The notes: generated by a model from the sequence alone, not told the origin. Shown: positions 10,244 through 22,938, counted from the first letter of the stretch. The stretch is DNA of 64,000 bases from Paraphoma chrysanthemicola (GCA_020744225.1 JAGMWG010000002.1:2046001-2110000), one strand, 5' to 3'. Made by a program: numbers and translations.

Positions 10244-12269
10244 ATGGCACCCAGCGTGCTGCTGCAGCCCGAATCACCCCCGCCTTCTTACGCTCACCCC
10301 GTCAAGCAAGCGGCAAAGCCTGAGGGTGGCGTGTCATTAGAGGCACATGCGCCTGCTGTCGGGGATAATTACGTGTTCAATGGCTCTTCTACCAATGGCA
10401 ACGGCCATGTGAGCGGCGGAGGTGCGAATGGTAACAGACACTCTGCGCGCCAGCAGCAAGAGGGGAGCGACTTCATCACTGCACAGTCTCTTCTCGCACA
10501 GTCACAGAGCTATGGAACTCAGAACCAGGGGTCAAATGAAGGCTCGAAGAGGCCAAACATCTTGTACATTATGGCTGACCAAATGGCGGCGCCACTTTTG
10601 AAGATGAATGACCCAGACTCAGTCATCAAGACGCCTCATCTTGACGAGCTTGCGCGCACCGGAGTCAACTTTGCAAGCGCGTACTGCAACTCCCCACTGT
10701 GCGCTCCATCCAGATTCACCATGTGCACTGGGCAGCTTCCTTCCAAGATTGGTGGCTATGACAATGCCTCCATCTTGGGCCCTGAGGTCCCCACCTATGC
10801 CCATTACCTCCGGCGAGAGGGCTACGAGACTGCTCTTGCAGGCAAGATGCACTTCATCGGCCCTGATCAGCTTCACGGATTTGAGCATAGGTAAGCTTTC
10901 TGTAGGATCAATGAAGACCTGAGCTAACACGATCCCAGACTTACTTCTGACATCTACCCTGGAGATCTCGGCTGGGCCGTAAATTGGGACAAGCCAGAGG
11001 AGCGACAAGAGTGGTACCACAACATGTCCTCAGTCATGCAGGCAGGACCATGTGTGCGCTCCAACCAGCTGGACTATGACGAGGACGTCATGTACAAGGT
11101 AAGCAATCCCAGGTGATTCCGCGGGTTCATGAACATTGCGCACGCCTCGCCTTCTCGTCGGACATCAAACTGACTATAGTAATCAGGCCCAACAGTATCT
11201 ATACGACTATGTGCGGTCAGATCCGGAGACTCGCCGGCCATTTGCGCTGACTATCTCTTTGACACACCCTCACGACCCATATACCATGATCCGGGAGTAC
11301 TGGGACCGCTACGAGGGCGTCGACATCCCTTTGCCAAAGGTCGAGATCGCCCAAGAAGATCAGGACCAGCACTCTGAACGTCTCATGAAAACCATCGATC
11401 TCTGGAACAACCCCGTTCCTGATGAGGCTAAGATTCGTGCTCGCCGAGCTTACTTTGCCGCCTGCAGCTTCGTTGACGATCAGGTTGGCAAGCTTGTGCG
11501 CCTGCTCAAGAATTGCTACCTCGATAAAGACACCATCATCGTCTTCTCAGGCGACCATGGTGACATGCTTGGTGAGCGTAGCCTGTGGTACAAGATGTCT
11601 TGGTTCGAGAACAGCGCGCGAGTACCTATGGTCATCAACTATCCTCCAAAGTTCGAGGCAAAGACCGTGACAGAGTCGGTCTCCACTATGGATCTCCTAC
11701 CAACCTTTGTCGATATCGCCGGGGGTGATGCCTCTGTCATCCTACCCATTGATGGCGTTAGTCTTCACGACTACCTTGTGTCTGACAAGCCCGGCAAGGA
11801 CGAGGTATTTGGTGAGTACATGGGCGAGGGCACTGTTACTCCCACGTACATGATTCGCCGTCACCAGTGGAAATACACATACTCCCTGGTCGACCCGCCT
11901 CAGCTCTTTGATCTCTCCAACGATCCTCAGGAGCTACATGACCTGGCCACCTCTGGGAAGGCACACCACAAGCAAGTTCTCGCCAACTTCCAGGCGGAAG
12001 CTCGTGCGAAGTGGGACTTCCAGCAAATTCACAAGGATGTCCTGAAGAGCCAGCGTATGCGCCAGCTCACATGGAGCGCCCTTCAGATTGGTCGCAAGGA
12101 GCCCTGGGACTACCAGCCACCTTACAACGACAAGGATCGCTTCATTCGCTCGCACATCCCCTTGGACGATCTTGAGCGACGAGCCCGCTTCCCCATCGTC
12201 GACCATAATGGTCGCGAGAAGACCGCGGGTGCTACTCACCACGGCATGGCGGGCGCCTTTGGCGAGTGA
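10244..12269 (+). CDS. Choline sulfatase (type I sulfatase)
   Basis: This enzyme hydrolyses choline-O-sulfate, a fungal sulfur store and osmolyte, to choline and sulfate. The three exons are 10244-10890, 10939-11098 and 11187-12269, and they join in frame to 629 residues. The sulfatase signature C-A-P-S-R places the Cys that becomes formylglycine at residue 153. Metal-binding elements are A-D-Q at 111-113 and S-G-D-H-G-D-M-L-G-E in exon 3. The C-terminal W-D-Y-Q-P region is typical of the choline-sulfatase subgroup. The catalytic domain begins near residue 103 (R-P-N-I-L-Y-I-M-A-D-Q). It is preceded by about 100 residues of Pro-, Gly- and Asn-rich sequence, which is unusually long. An upstream in-frame TTG at 10214 was rejected in favour of the ATG at 10244 (context caacATGg). 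A long empty region lies upstream. Confidence 0.92.
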
Positions 12270-12830
12270 GACCGCCCTCACCGTACGCAGCTGTCTGGCG
12301 ACCGTTCTTCTACAGGGGTTCGCGTCAGCGGCTTCGATTTGTTTCTCTCTCTCTACTGGGTACTTTGTTTATCTGCACTGCACATTTAGCGACTCACGAC
12401 TTGATGATCTGGTATTCACATTCATGGTATCGAGAAAAGCATGGGTGATCTCACGGACGGTCGAAACACCGTATACAAACTGCATGGCGCTGGGGTGGTC
12501 GTTCTGTGTATTATAGAGGATACATTGAGGATTAGCATACCAATCTAAAAAGATAGAAGTATTGTTACATTCTGGTCTGAGAGTTTGAACAGCGTAATTG
12601 GACCAGTAGACTTGTACATGATTACGACGCTAAAAGCGCGTGATTAGATGAGTGCCACGTGATGTGGCGTATCGGACTCCACTACCCGATCGAGGGCGGC
12701 GGCGGCGACAGTTACCATCACTCCGGCCTCACGAAAGCACAAACTCACCGATCACCTCTACGTAAACCAGTGCAACTGCCTTACCTCAACCTCGCGAGAT
12801 CCGATCAGCCTTCACCCATAGCCCATTGCA
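12270..12830. other. Intergenic region
   Basis: This holds the 3' region of the choline sulfatase gene and the promoter of rad6. A short GGC-rich run occurs near 12693-12710. No gene is seen. Confidence 0.5.
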
Positions 12831-13543
12831 ATGTCGACAGCCGCCCGCCGCCGCTTGATGCGCGACTTCAAGGTACCCCGCCCTCCCCTGCGCTTCATGG
12901 AGTCGCAAGGTCATATGTGCTGGAGTGAGCAGTGCTGACACAAGACTGCAGCGCATGCAGACTGACCCTCCCGCCGGTGTCTCCGCGTCTCCCATCGCCG
13001 ATAACGTCATGACCTGGTACGTGACTCCGCTCCGTACATATGCACACGCGACACCTCTCGAGAAGACAGGGGCGCGACAACTGGCCCAAGGACACGTCAA
13101 GGATCAAAGGTGCTCCATACTGATAACGTCACAGGAATGCTGTCATCATTGGGCCTGCAGACACACCCTTCGAGGATGGGACTTTCCGCCTCGTGATGCA
13201 CTTCGAGGAAGCGTACCCCAACAAGCCACCGGGCGTGAAGTTTATCAGTCAGATGTTCCACCCGAATGTGTACGGCACTGGCGAACTATGTCTGGACATC
13301 CTGCAGAACAGGTGGTCTCCGACATACGATGTTGCCGCGATCTTGACAAGTATCCAGAGGTACATTGAACTATGCATCACACAATCGGTCCTGAAGGATA
13401 GGCGCTGACATTAGGCTAGCTTATTGAATGACCCAAATACATCCTCGCCGGCCAACGTTGAAGCATCGAACCTGTACAAAGAGAACCGCAAGGAGTACAC
13501 GAAAAGGGTACGCGAAACCGTAGAGAAGAGCTGGGAAGATTGA
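12831..13543 (+). CDS. rad6: Ubiquitin-conjugating enzyme E2 Rad6/Ubc2
   Basis: This E2 works with Bre1-type ligases in histone H2B ubiquitination, with Rad18 in post-replication repair and with Ubr1 in the N-degron pathway. The four exons are 12831-12872, 12952-13016, 13135-13359 and 13420-13543, giving 151 residues, the usual length in filamentous fungi. The H-P-N motif is at residues 78-80. The catalytic Cys is C88 in G-T-G-E-L-C-L-D-I-L-Q-N, the same number as in yeast. The protein ends V-E-K-S-W-E-D and lacks the acidic tail of yeast Rad6. The third acceptor is TAG before C at 13420, restoring S-L-L-N-D-P-N. A nearer TAG at 13412-13414 would break the frame. All junctions give strong family matches. 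Confidence 0.96.
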
Positions 13544-14347
13544 TCACAGGCAGAAGTCTTTGCACAACAGGGTGTGATGTGGTACAGCATTGCTCAGGAG
13601 TTATCGAGTCGCATGCGGCGGGATACCAGTGACATTAAGGGATATTCGGCGTTGCTGGCTATGTGTATATGACTACAATGAGGCGTTTGGGACTTTACTA
13701 TAGCGACTGACAGTCTGCTACTCATCAATGAAATCGCGTCTTCGAGAGTCCTTGTACCTAATATGGTTTTTGGTAGCACCGTGAACGACTTGGAATGAAG
13801 CTAATGCAGGGTTCCGTGCCTGACCCTGAACACGACTGCCGTGCATAGAATCTCCATGCTTTTGTGAAATGCTGATATGACGTCGGTGACCAAGTCAGCT
13901 CGTTTGGCTCAAGCCATGTTCAAGTGCTGTTCCAGGGTCCTTGCAACCGTTGGTGAGTGTGGGGGTGGCCGCTGCGCTAGGAGGGAGGTACAGTACCGAT
14001 CGTGCGCCGACGCATCAACACAAGCCGACGCCTGCAGCTCGACTGGCACCGCCGCCCACGTCCTTCACCCTCGCTGCACCGCCCGCAACGCCGAGCTCAC
14101 TGGGGGACGACTAGCTTACGCCACACATCACCTGCCGGGGTCCCTTGCGGCGACGTCAAACTGCCAATCTCCTCCCCTAAGCCGCCGCGGGGCTTTAATT
14201 ACCCACTGCCACGCGCCGAGACCAGCGAGACGTGACGGTACGACAACAGCAACTCCCGCTGGTTCCGCAGCGACACGGCCGTAGAGAGTGAGCGCAGCAA
14301 GCAGAGTGCGGCCGCTGGGCCAGAACACACCGAGCAGTGCAGCAAAC
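13544..14347. other. Intergenic region, kinesin promoter
   Basis: About 800 bases lie between rad6 and the kinesin start codon. The last 400 are GC-rich. Nothing with coding character is recognised. Confidence 0.5.
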
Positions 14348-17300
14348 ATGTCGTAGGTAGCCCCAGCGGTATGGCGTGCACGGTGTGAGACATGGCTAAC
14401 AATTGGTGTCATAGGGGCTCAAACACAATCAAAGGTGCGCAGCGAGACTACCAGTACACAGAAGCAAACTTCGGAATACTGACGGTGGGACGATGCAGTC
14501 GTGGCGCGGTTCCGCCCACAGAACAAGATCGAGATTGCCAGCGGCGGAGAGCCTATTGTTGACTTCAACTCGGAGGACACATGTACGATCCAGGTACGCC
14601 GTAGCCATTACATCTCCCGGGGATCGCGATCGGAGGCAGATAGCTGACAGCCATGGTAGTCGAAAGAGGCCGCGGGGGCCTTTACCTTCGACCGCGTGTT
14701 CGACATGGCCTCGCGCCAGGCCGACGTCTTCGACTACTCCATCCGCTCCACCGTCGACGACATACTGAACGGATATAATGGCACCGTGTTTGCCTACGGC
14801 CAGACGGGCGCTGGAAAGTCCTACACTATGATGGGCAGCGACATCGACGATGAGGCGGGCAGGGGTGTGATCCCACGCATTGTTCAGCAGGTCTTTGCGA
14901 GCATCCTGGCGTCGCCGAGCAATATCGAGTACACAGTCAGAGTCAGCTACATGGAAATCTACATGGAGCGCATCCGAGATCTACTAATGCCGCAGAACGA
15001 CAATTTGCCAGTACACGAGGAGAAGAACCGGGGTGTGTATGTCAAGGGTCTGCTTGAAGTCTACGTTGCGAGCGACGACGAGGTCTACGAAGTGCTGCGA
15101 AGAGGTGGGGCAGCCAGGGCGGTTTCTGCAACAAACATGAATGCGGAATCTTCTCGGTCCCATTCCATCTTCGTTGTGACCGTCTCCCAGAAGAATGTCG
15201 AGACTGGGTCGCAGAAGAGCGGGCAGCTCTTCTTGGTGGATCTGGCTGGTTCTGAAAAAGTGGGCAAGACAGGTGCTAGCGGGCAAACATTGGAAGAGGC
15301 AAAGAAGATCAACAAGAGTTTGAGCGCGCTGGGTATGGTCATCAACTCCTTGACAGACGGCAAATCCTCGCATATTCCGTACCGAGATTCGAAGCTCACG
15401 CGTATCCTGCAAGAATCGCTTGGTGGTAATTCCCGAACAACCCTCATCATCAACTGCTCTCCGAGTAGTTACAACGACGCCGAAACGCTGAGCACGCTGC
15501 GGTTTGGTATGCGCGCAAAATCAATCAAGAATAAGGCCAAGATCAATGCCGAGCTTAGTCCCGCCGAGCTCAAGGCAATGTTGAAGAAGGCGCAAGGTCA
15601 GGTCACAACATTTGAGAACTACATTGTAGCACTTGAGGGCGAAGTGTCAGTTTGGCGTGGCGGAGAGGCGGTGCCAAAAGAAAGGTGGACACCTGCTTTA
15701 GATAACGGCCCTGCTACCGGGCGACGCCCTCCCTCAGCACCACGAGCCGGAACGCCGTCGAGATTGGATGCGACGAAGAGCTCGGAAGCACCATCACGGC
15801 CAGACTCTCGCATGGATCTGGAACGCGCAAGCACGCCCAGCATACCACTTGAGAAGGACGAGAAGGACGAGTTTCTAAAGAGGGAAAATGAGCTACAAGA
15901 TCAAGTTGCTGAGAAGGAGTCACAGCTCACCAAAGCAGTCGACCAGCTCAATACCGCCAAAGATGAGCTACAATACTACAAGGATCGTGATTCCAAGACC
16001 AACAAAGACAATGAACGAATAACGTCGGAACTCAACGAAATGAAGATGCAGGTTGAGAAAATTCAGTTTGAGAGCAAGGAGGCGCAGATCTCTATGGACG
16101 CTCTGAAAGAGGCGAATTCAGAGTTGACCACCGAACTTGACGATGTCAAGCAGCAGCTCTTGGATGCGAAGATGAACGCCAAAGAGACAAGCGCTGCTCA
16201 GGACGAGAAGAAGAGAAAGAAGGCGGAGGCTATGGCACAGATGATGGCCGGTTTCGATCTTGGAGGCGAGGTCTTCAGTGACAATGAGCGCAGTATCCGT
16301 AGGATCATTGAGCAGCTTGATCAGCTGCACGACATGAGCTCTGCTGGTGAGGCCATCGCTCCAGATGCGCTGCAAGAACTACGCGAGAAGCTCGTAGAGA
16401 CGCAGGGCATCGTCAGACAAGCAGAGTTATCGCTCACTGCACGAAACGAGGAAGACAACGTACACAACAAACGACGCGACGCCCTCGAAGCACGGTGTTC
16501 CGACCTGCAAAGCTCATACGAGGAGCTCCTTGAGCGCAATTTGTCCGACTCTGACAAGGAGGAGCTCAAGACGAAGCTGGCGGGCGCCTACGCTGCTAGG
16601 CAAGAAGGCAATGTTGAGCTTGTCGATGATCTCAAGCAAGACCTCGCGCGGAGAGCGGAGGACAACTCGAAGCTCAAGACAGAGATTGAGAGCTTGCAGC
16701 AGCGAATCAAGAGTGGCGCAATCGCGAACGGCGTTGCGAATGGCATCAACGGCAAGACTGTGCAGCAGCAAATCGCTGAGTTTGACAACATGAAGAAGAG
16801 CTTGATGCGCGATCTGCAGAATCGGTGCGAGCGTGTAAGTACTCAGTTCCTTCGCGCACCAAACTACGTACTAATCGTCATTACTAGGTCGTCGAGCTCG
16901 AGATTTCTCTCGACGAGACCCGCGAGCAATATAACAACGTGCTCCGGACCTCCAACAACCGCGCTCAGCAGAAGAAGATGATGTTCCTCGAGCGCAATCT
17001 GGAACAGCTGACTGTCGTGCAACGACAGCTAGTCGAGCAAAACAGCTCACTGAAGAAGGAAGTCGCCATTGCGGAACGTAAGCTTATTGCCCGCAACGAG
17101 CGGATACAGTCTCTAGAGAGCTTGTTGCAGGATTCTCAGGAGAAGCTGACAGCGGCGAACCACCGGTACGTGAATTTTGCTGAACCACAATATCTTCGGG
17201 TGCTAATGCCGCAACAGATTCGAAGCACAACTCACAGCCGTCAAAGAGCGCCTGGAAGCCGCAAAGGCCGGCTCAACACGCGGGCTAGGCTCACCTGCTG

Positions 17301-17485
17301 GGCCCGGCGCCTCATTTGCTTTCGGCGGCGGCGTGGGCTCGCGCATCGCCAAGCCACTCCGCGGCGGAGGTGGGCCAGTCCAGGACGGACCAGTCCTACC
17401 CGTCATCGGCAATCTGCAGAAGCAGGACGGCGACGAAGGCAACAAGGCGAAACGCACAAGCTGGTTCTTCAACAACGGGAGGTAG
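14348..17485 (+). CDS. kinA: Conventional kinesin-1 heavy chain (Nkin/KinA type)
   Basis: This is a plus-end microtubule motor for organelle and vesicle transport in hyphae. The six exons are 14348-14352, 14415-14434, 14499-14593, 14660-16834, 16888-17165 and 17218-17485, giving 946 residues, close to known fungal kinesin-1 (about 930). The first coding exon is only 5 nt and the second 20 nt. Together with exon 3 they give M-S-G-S-N-T-I-K-V-V-A-R-F. The P-loop G-Q-T-G-A-G-K-S-Y-T is at about residues 87-96. Switch I (S-S-R-S-H-S) and switch II (D-L-A-G-S-E) are intact. Coiled coils follow from about residue 430, including C-E-R-V-V-E-L-E-I. The tail carries the autoinhibitory I-A-K-P-L-R motif. 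A long N-terminal truncation would result if the two tiny exons were overlooked. Confidence 0.95.
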
Positions 17486-18018
17486 TCTGTCAATATGCAA
17501 ATACTTGGTTATTCATACTCCGGGCCAAGGATGGCGTTTGGCGCTGTGATGAGGTCTGGAATAGCGGCAAGATGAACCTGCACTCGATATGAAGGATGAA
17601 TTGGGGAAGGCACGATGGGATGAGATGGTTCATGTGCATGTCTTGGGAGTTGGAGGGCCTCGCTTTGTTGGAATCGCCTCTTCGTCTGCCCCTTTGGGTC
17701 TGCTGGTTCTTAGCACTTATACCACCATAGATGTAGCGAATGATACCGCGTGCTTCATGATTCGCCGTGCTTGTACATGCAAGTGAGGTTGAAAAGCCCC
17801 AAGACTTCAAGGCCGAGACTGGTTTCCATTGCTCTGGATACAATTACGACGAACGTGGCTGGATCACATAGACACCAGGTCAACTGCATGACCATCCATA
17901 ACTCCCCAAGCGTCCAGAGTTTTGCCACCTAGAGATCCTCCAACAGTCCTCCCAAATTCCTCCAGGATCTCATTACCGCCAAAACTTCGCCATCATTCAC
18001 CAGACGAATCGCCCAGAC
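17486..18018. other. Convergent intergenic region
   Basis: This is the shared 3' space between kinesin (+) and the Arg/Ser-rich protein gene (-). No gene is seen. Confidence 0.5.
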
Positions 18019-18990
18019 CTAGCGGTAGAGGTCATGCTTGCCCAATCGGCCGACAACGCTGCGTCGATTCGATCCATTTCGGGGTGTGTTTTTGGCGGGT
18101 CCGGCATCACCAGGTCGGTAGACGTCGGCTCGCTCACGGCGTCCACGAGCTCGGCGCTGGCGTCGTTGAGGTCGGAGAGAACGTGAGCGGGAGCGCGAGC
18201 GCTGCTGGCTGGATGGCGTATCCTCAAGGTCAACTCTAGGGCGTTTAGCTTCACCACCGGCGGGTGTTGATCAGACGTTCTTACCAAATTCGCCGGAGCC
18301 CTGGGCGTGATCTGGACCATCGCGGCCGGTGCGAGTGAAAGCACAAGCATTATCGCCAGTGTAGCCTCCATCTTCCATCTCCACCTCGTTCACCTTGCCA
18401 TCCGCTGCCTTGACAATTCCATCCCGTACCTCATGCTCCGTCTCCAAAATGACTCGCTGAACTTGCTCACACAGTACACGTACCTTTTCCGCATCCTGGC
18501 GAATCTTGCCCATCATGTCCTCGTCTCGGTCACCATACTGCTTGACGGTACGCTTCCAGCTCTTCAGTATGCGCACATCGTCATGTAGCTCCTTTCCAGT
18601 GGTACGAACAAGCCAGATGTCTTCACGCAACCAGCGCTTACCGTCGGGGCAGTCGCGGACATAGTTGGTGACAAGGTCATACGCACGGAGGCTGCGGTGA
18701 ATGAGGCTGTCTAGCTTAGCGTCCCAGAGATGAGGTCCCTCGTCACGATCGTCTTCGCGGCTAGGTGAGCGGTGGTCGTGGCGGAGGCGGATGGGGATGT
18801 TGTTTGGATTGCCGTAGTGTGCGTCGCTGTACTCAGAAGGACGATGTGAAGGCGAGTGCGCGCGACGGCCATGCGTAGAGACCGAAGTGGTGCGACCACG
18901 GGAAGGCAGGTCTCGGTGGTCATCGTCGTAGCTGGGACGGTAAGAAGGACGGTAAGAATTCCAATGCGGGGGAGGGTGCTGTGTCACCAT
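18019..18990 (-). CDS. Arg/Ser-rich protein of unknown function, with tandem splice acceptor
   Basis: I do not recognise this protein. It starts at the ATG at 18990; the in-frame GTG at 18996 is not needed. The N-terminal 90 residues are rich in Pro, Ser, Tyr, Arg and His, including a repeated Y-R-P-S-Y. A central helical region (about 90-200) includes L-W-D-A-K-L-D-S-L-I-H-R-S-L and likely forms the folded part. The plain reading frame stops soon after a donor at 18284 (GTAAGA). Removing 18234-18284 (acceptor TAGAG) gives exons 18285-18990 and 18019-18233, 306 residues, ending in an Arg/Ser-rich tail and G-R-L-G-K-H-D-L-Y-R. Using the TAG two bases earlier shifts the frame to a different, acidic tail ending at 17997 (314 residues). 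The RS-rich reading agrees better with the rest of the protein. Confidence 0.6.
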
Positions 18991-20278
18991 GATCACAGTT
19001 GAAGCGAGGTGATGGCAGTGTGGTAGAGGAGAGAGTGTTTGCGAGCGGGCAGGAGGGCTTTGATGTGACGGGAAAACATTTTATGCGTCATTGTTGAGTG
19101 AGGTGAAAGTGAACAGGAGCCACTGAGTAGGTGTGGCGGCTAGAAAGTGAAAGCTAGTACACGAAGCAGAGCGAATGTAAGCGACTGCTCTATTGAGATT
19201 CGCACCGCAATGGAGATGGAGCAGCAGATGAACGGCTGCAGGGCAGGGAGGTGCAACTGTCAGTGCCATGTGGTGGACGGAAGAAGCACACCTGAGACAG
19301 CACAGCTGACGAGGTCGCAACATCGTCTGTAATCAGCTCTGAACTAGTACTCACGGCTTGTCTTCTGATTTTCCTCTGATATTAAGTGCATCTTTTTTCC
19401 AAGTAGGTGACATATAACGGAGTGGAACGTTCGCGGCTTGTACCTCATGACAACACACCGCAAGGGGAATAGAGCCGGTGTAGGCCCACAGCGTATCTGA
19501 AGACCAGGGAGAGACCAATGTGAGTAGCTGAGCTGGTCATCGAGCACCCGCCTTGAAGCAATGAAGAGAAGCAGTAACAACGTGAGCAAAACATAGGATC
19601 TAAGATGACAAGAAGAAGAAGCTGCTGGTGCATCATACCACCTGAACGGTATAATTCAGGAACATACATCAGCATAGACGAAAAAGCACCTCGATTTGTT
19701 CGTGGATGACACAGTGTGCTGGGTTCGGGTGCATCATGTCTTGTTTGGGCCTTGTGAGCTCTTTCCATCTGAGATCATCTCAGATGACGAAAAGTGGGGT
19801 AACGGCGAGACAAGTTGGAAGCTTCACAGTGGTCAATTCGGCAAAGTAGTGATATTGCAAGGCGAGATGCTAGTCTGCAGCGCAGTACAAATCAGAATGC
19901 AGAGTGCCTGACTAGAAGGGTGGTGGAAGGATGCATGCACAGGGCATTGTTGTGGTCCAGGGTTCTCACAGCAACAACCGCCAATCCTGGTACAAAAGCG
20001 CGCTAGGGTGGTTCGCGCATTCGTGCCATGACCAGCCACACAAACAACCACACACTCTCGCTCCCAGCGAACCCACGACCGTTCAGTGACGCGCCCGGCC
20101 TTCGCTCAATTGCCTTTTACTAACTGCCCGCCTGCCCACCAGCCATTCAGCAGACTGACATGGCCACGGCGCGCGCTTGAAGAATTCTCGAGGTGCCCGC
20201 TCCCGTCGCGTCGTGAGCTCAGTACGCGAACCCCTCCTCGACACACTACTGGACCCAACCACCGTCACAGTCCCATAC
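18991..20278. other. Divergent promoter region
   Basis: About 1.3 kb separates the Arg/Ser-rich protein gene (-) from dbf4 (+). Short frames only. A six-residue upstream frame for dbf4 lies at 20160-20180. Confidence 0.5.
20160..20180 (+). promoter_or_regulatory. Short upstream ORF in the dbf4 leader
   Basis: An ATG 119 bases before the proposed dbf4 start is followed by five codons and TGA. If it is present in the mRNA it could lower translation of this cell-cycle regulator. The transcription start is unknown. Confidence 0.35.
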
Positions 20279-22184
20279 ATGGCAACACTGGTCTTACCTC
20301 CCTCTTCGCCCCACGTCACCGCCATGTCGAACCGCCGCATGCCTCTGGCAAATCTGCAGAACGCGACAAATTCACCTCTTCGCCCATCTAATCTTGGAGG
20401 AAAGAAGCGCTCGCACGCGAGTGAGCAGAGGGATGGTGCATATGGCCAGCCACCCGCCAAGAAGCAGATCATTGAAGTCGACGATGCTGAAGCTCGCCGT
20501 CATGGCCTTGTCCGTCGAAGCGGGGCGCCTGCCACGGCCTTGACTAGAAAGCTCGAAGCTGCACGTGAGAACAAGGTGCCCGTGAAGCAGGTCGAGAAGG
20601 TGCAGCGAGCGTCGGGTGACCTTGAAACCATTAGGCAATGGGTGCGGCACTACAAGAAGCTGTTCCCGCAGTTCGTCTTCTACTTCGACTGCGTGCCGGA
20701 GTCGCAGAAGATAATGCGCAAGGCGCAACTCCTCGGATCTGTACGTCGTGCCACTCGCCCACTCCTCCGGCAGTACTGACCATATCACAGCGCGAGATTA
20801 CGTTCTTCTCCAAGGAGGCTACTCATGTCATCACGTCGCGTCCTATTCCAGCCGATATCGACTCCAGCTCCTCTTCACACAAGAACACTGCAGTCCAGGA
20901 CAAGAAGTCCGTGTTCGACACTGCCTTGCAGAAGCAGAGCGGCCGTGGCGATGCGGTGCTGTACAAGGCGAAGGAGCTGGCCATGAAGATCTGGTCGGTG
21001 GACAAGCTTCAGCGGATGGTCGAGACCATGTTCAACAAGGAGACTGGCGAGGATGTAGCAAGCTACCAGACGCGTCAGGGCACGACTGCTTTGCAGCAGA
21101 AGGGCCGCCAGGCGGATCTGCAGAGGCTGTTACAGAACGAGAAGATGGACCGTGATTACACTATGGCGTCCCAGGATCTTATTCCGCTGCGCGGATACTA
21201 CATCTACGTGCACGACATGGACGAGGCGACCCGACCTGTCATGATTCGAGAGTACCAGAAAGTCACGGAGAAGGAGAAGGGCAAGTGGCCACAGTTCCGT
21301 GCGTCAGGCAATGGCAAATGCCCGTTCGTTGACGATCCTCACTTCGGTCGGCGGCAACAGGAGGAAGAGGCACGCAGACAACAGAGGCCCGCCACGGCTG
21401 CGCCTCGCACGCGTGCGGCGTCTGCCAATGAGGAAAAGCTTGCTTTGGGCGAGAACAACAATCTCGCGCGGCGACCCAGTGCACCAGCTGCTTTTGTTAA
21501 GGCAGAGGATGAGGAAGACTCAAAGCCATTGGACCCGCCCAAAGCCATCCCCCCAAAGCGTGCTAATACTGATGGCGTGCCGCCCATGTTTGGCAGTGCG
21601 CAGGCCAACATACGAGCGATGCCCCGTTTCATTGCTGGTGAGCCCATCGCCTCTGGTCTGCAGGCTTCGAATATCACCTCCGCCATCCGATCCCAGATGA
21701 TCTCCTCCACTGCCGCTGCCCCTCGAGCTGGAAACAGCAAGGAGGTTAATGCCCTTAAGCGCAAGGTCCTCGAGAAGAACAGTGTCCCGTCGGCCAACAC
21801 CAACAGTGGCCACTCGTCGGCCATGAATGACGTGCGGGCTATGCTTAACCAGGAGCACGTCCCGCCCATGCGTGCTGCGAAGCGCAAGGCTCAAGAGACC
21901 CTTGGCTTCATCCACGAAGACGAGGATGCGGAGCGACAGGCCAAGAAAGCGGCAGCCCTGCGTAGACGCAAGACTGTCGAGAAAGAACTCAAGCCCGGCT
22001 ACTGTGAGAACTGCCGAGAGAAGTTCAACGACTTTGACGAGGTAAGCATTTGTGTCGTCAACCGCATGTTCTACACTAACTGACTTGCTAGCACGTTGTC
22101 TCTCGCAAGCACCGCAAATTCGCAGCCACCGCTGAGAACTGGGCCGAGCTTGATCAGCTTCTTAATCAGCTCGGCCGCCACTGA
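20279..22184 (+). CDS. dbf4: Dbf4/NimO-type regulatory subunit of the Cdc7 replication kinase
   Basis: Dbf4 activates Cdc7 (DDK) to phosphorylate MCM and fire replication origins. The three exons are 20279-20740, 20791-22041 and 22092-22184, giving 601 residues. A BRCT-like segment spans the first intron (residues about 115-180, including R-E-I-T-F-F-S-K-E-A-T-H-V-I). The DBF-type zinc finger is C559-x2-C562-x9-H572-x5-H578, and intron 2 falls exactly between Glu571 and His572. Missing this intron would destroy the finger. I chose the ATG at 20279; the ATG at 20324 (M-S-N-R-R-M-P-L) is a good alternative with context gccATGt. The basic, disordered middle (residues about 260-540) is normal for the family. 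Confidence 0.9.
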
Positions 22185-22938
22185 GCTGGGCCAATAGCTC
22201 ACGATCCACGATGCATCCCTAACGGCGTACATGCACGAACTAATACACGACATACTTTCTCCTTTAGCTTCTTTTTCACTTCAAACCGGCACCCCGGTTC
22301 ACGGCTGTTTACTCTACGCGCGAAATACCCGTTGCACAGCATTTTGGAGAACTGAGCATTTTCGAGGCGCATCTCATTTCCTTTCGCAGCATGGCTTGGT
22401 GGACACTTTTTGGGTGGCACGATTTCGATCCCTGGTGGCTTATGGTGCATGCAGCATTGTACATACTTTGGTAACACAACCAGTGCGGGCTCTTTTGTCA
22501 GTACTGTTTGCGATGGCTAGCGGGCCAGCGCTTGTTGGAAGACTAGGCGACGACTACATGGAGGTTTTGTGGATATCCTCAGCAACGCAAAGACGTGGCA
22601 GCAGGTGTGCAGCGGGCACGAGACAATAGCATATATCGCTATCGTGTTAGATAACATATTAAGTATCAATGCGACTGTCGACTTAAGAGCAGCAATCGCG
22701 TGCGTTTGGTGTGATGTCGTGCAGGATCTGATATGATTGGTCAGGCAGTTGCTGGCAACGCGCCCTCTTCCTTGGTCAGTCGCTCAACCAGGCCTTCACT
22801 CTTCAACATCCATCTTCCTGAAATTGTAGTATCGTATTGTTCACACTATCCATCGACTTACCCAGGAACACACCACGAGGGGATAGCCGCCCGGTCGCCA
22901 TCGCATAGAAGGTGTACCTAATCCAACCCACGCACAAC
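22185..22938. other. Intergenic region
   Basis: This is the 3' region of dbf4 and the promoter of atg12. No gene is recognised. Confidence 0.5.
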
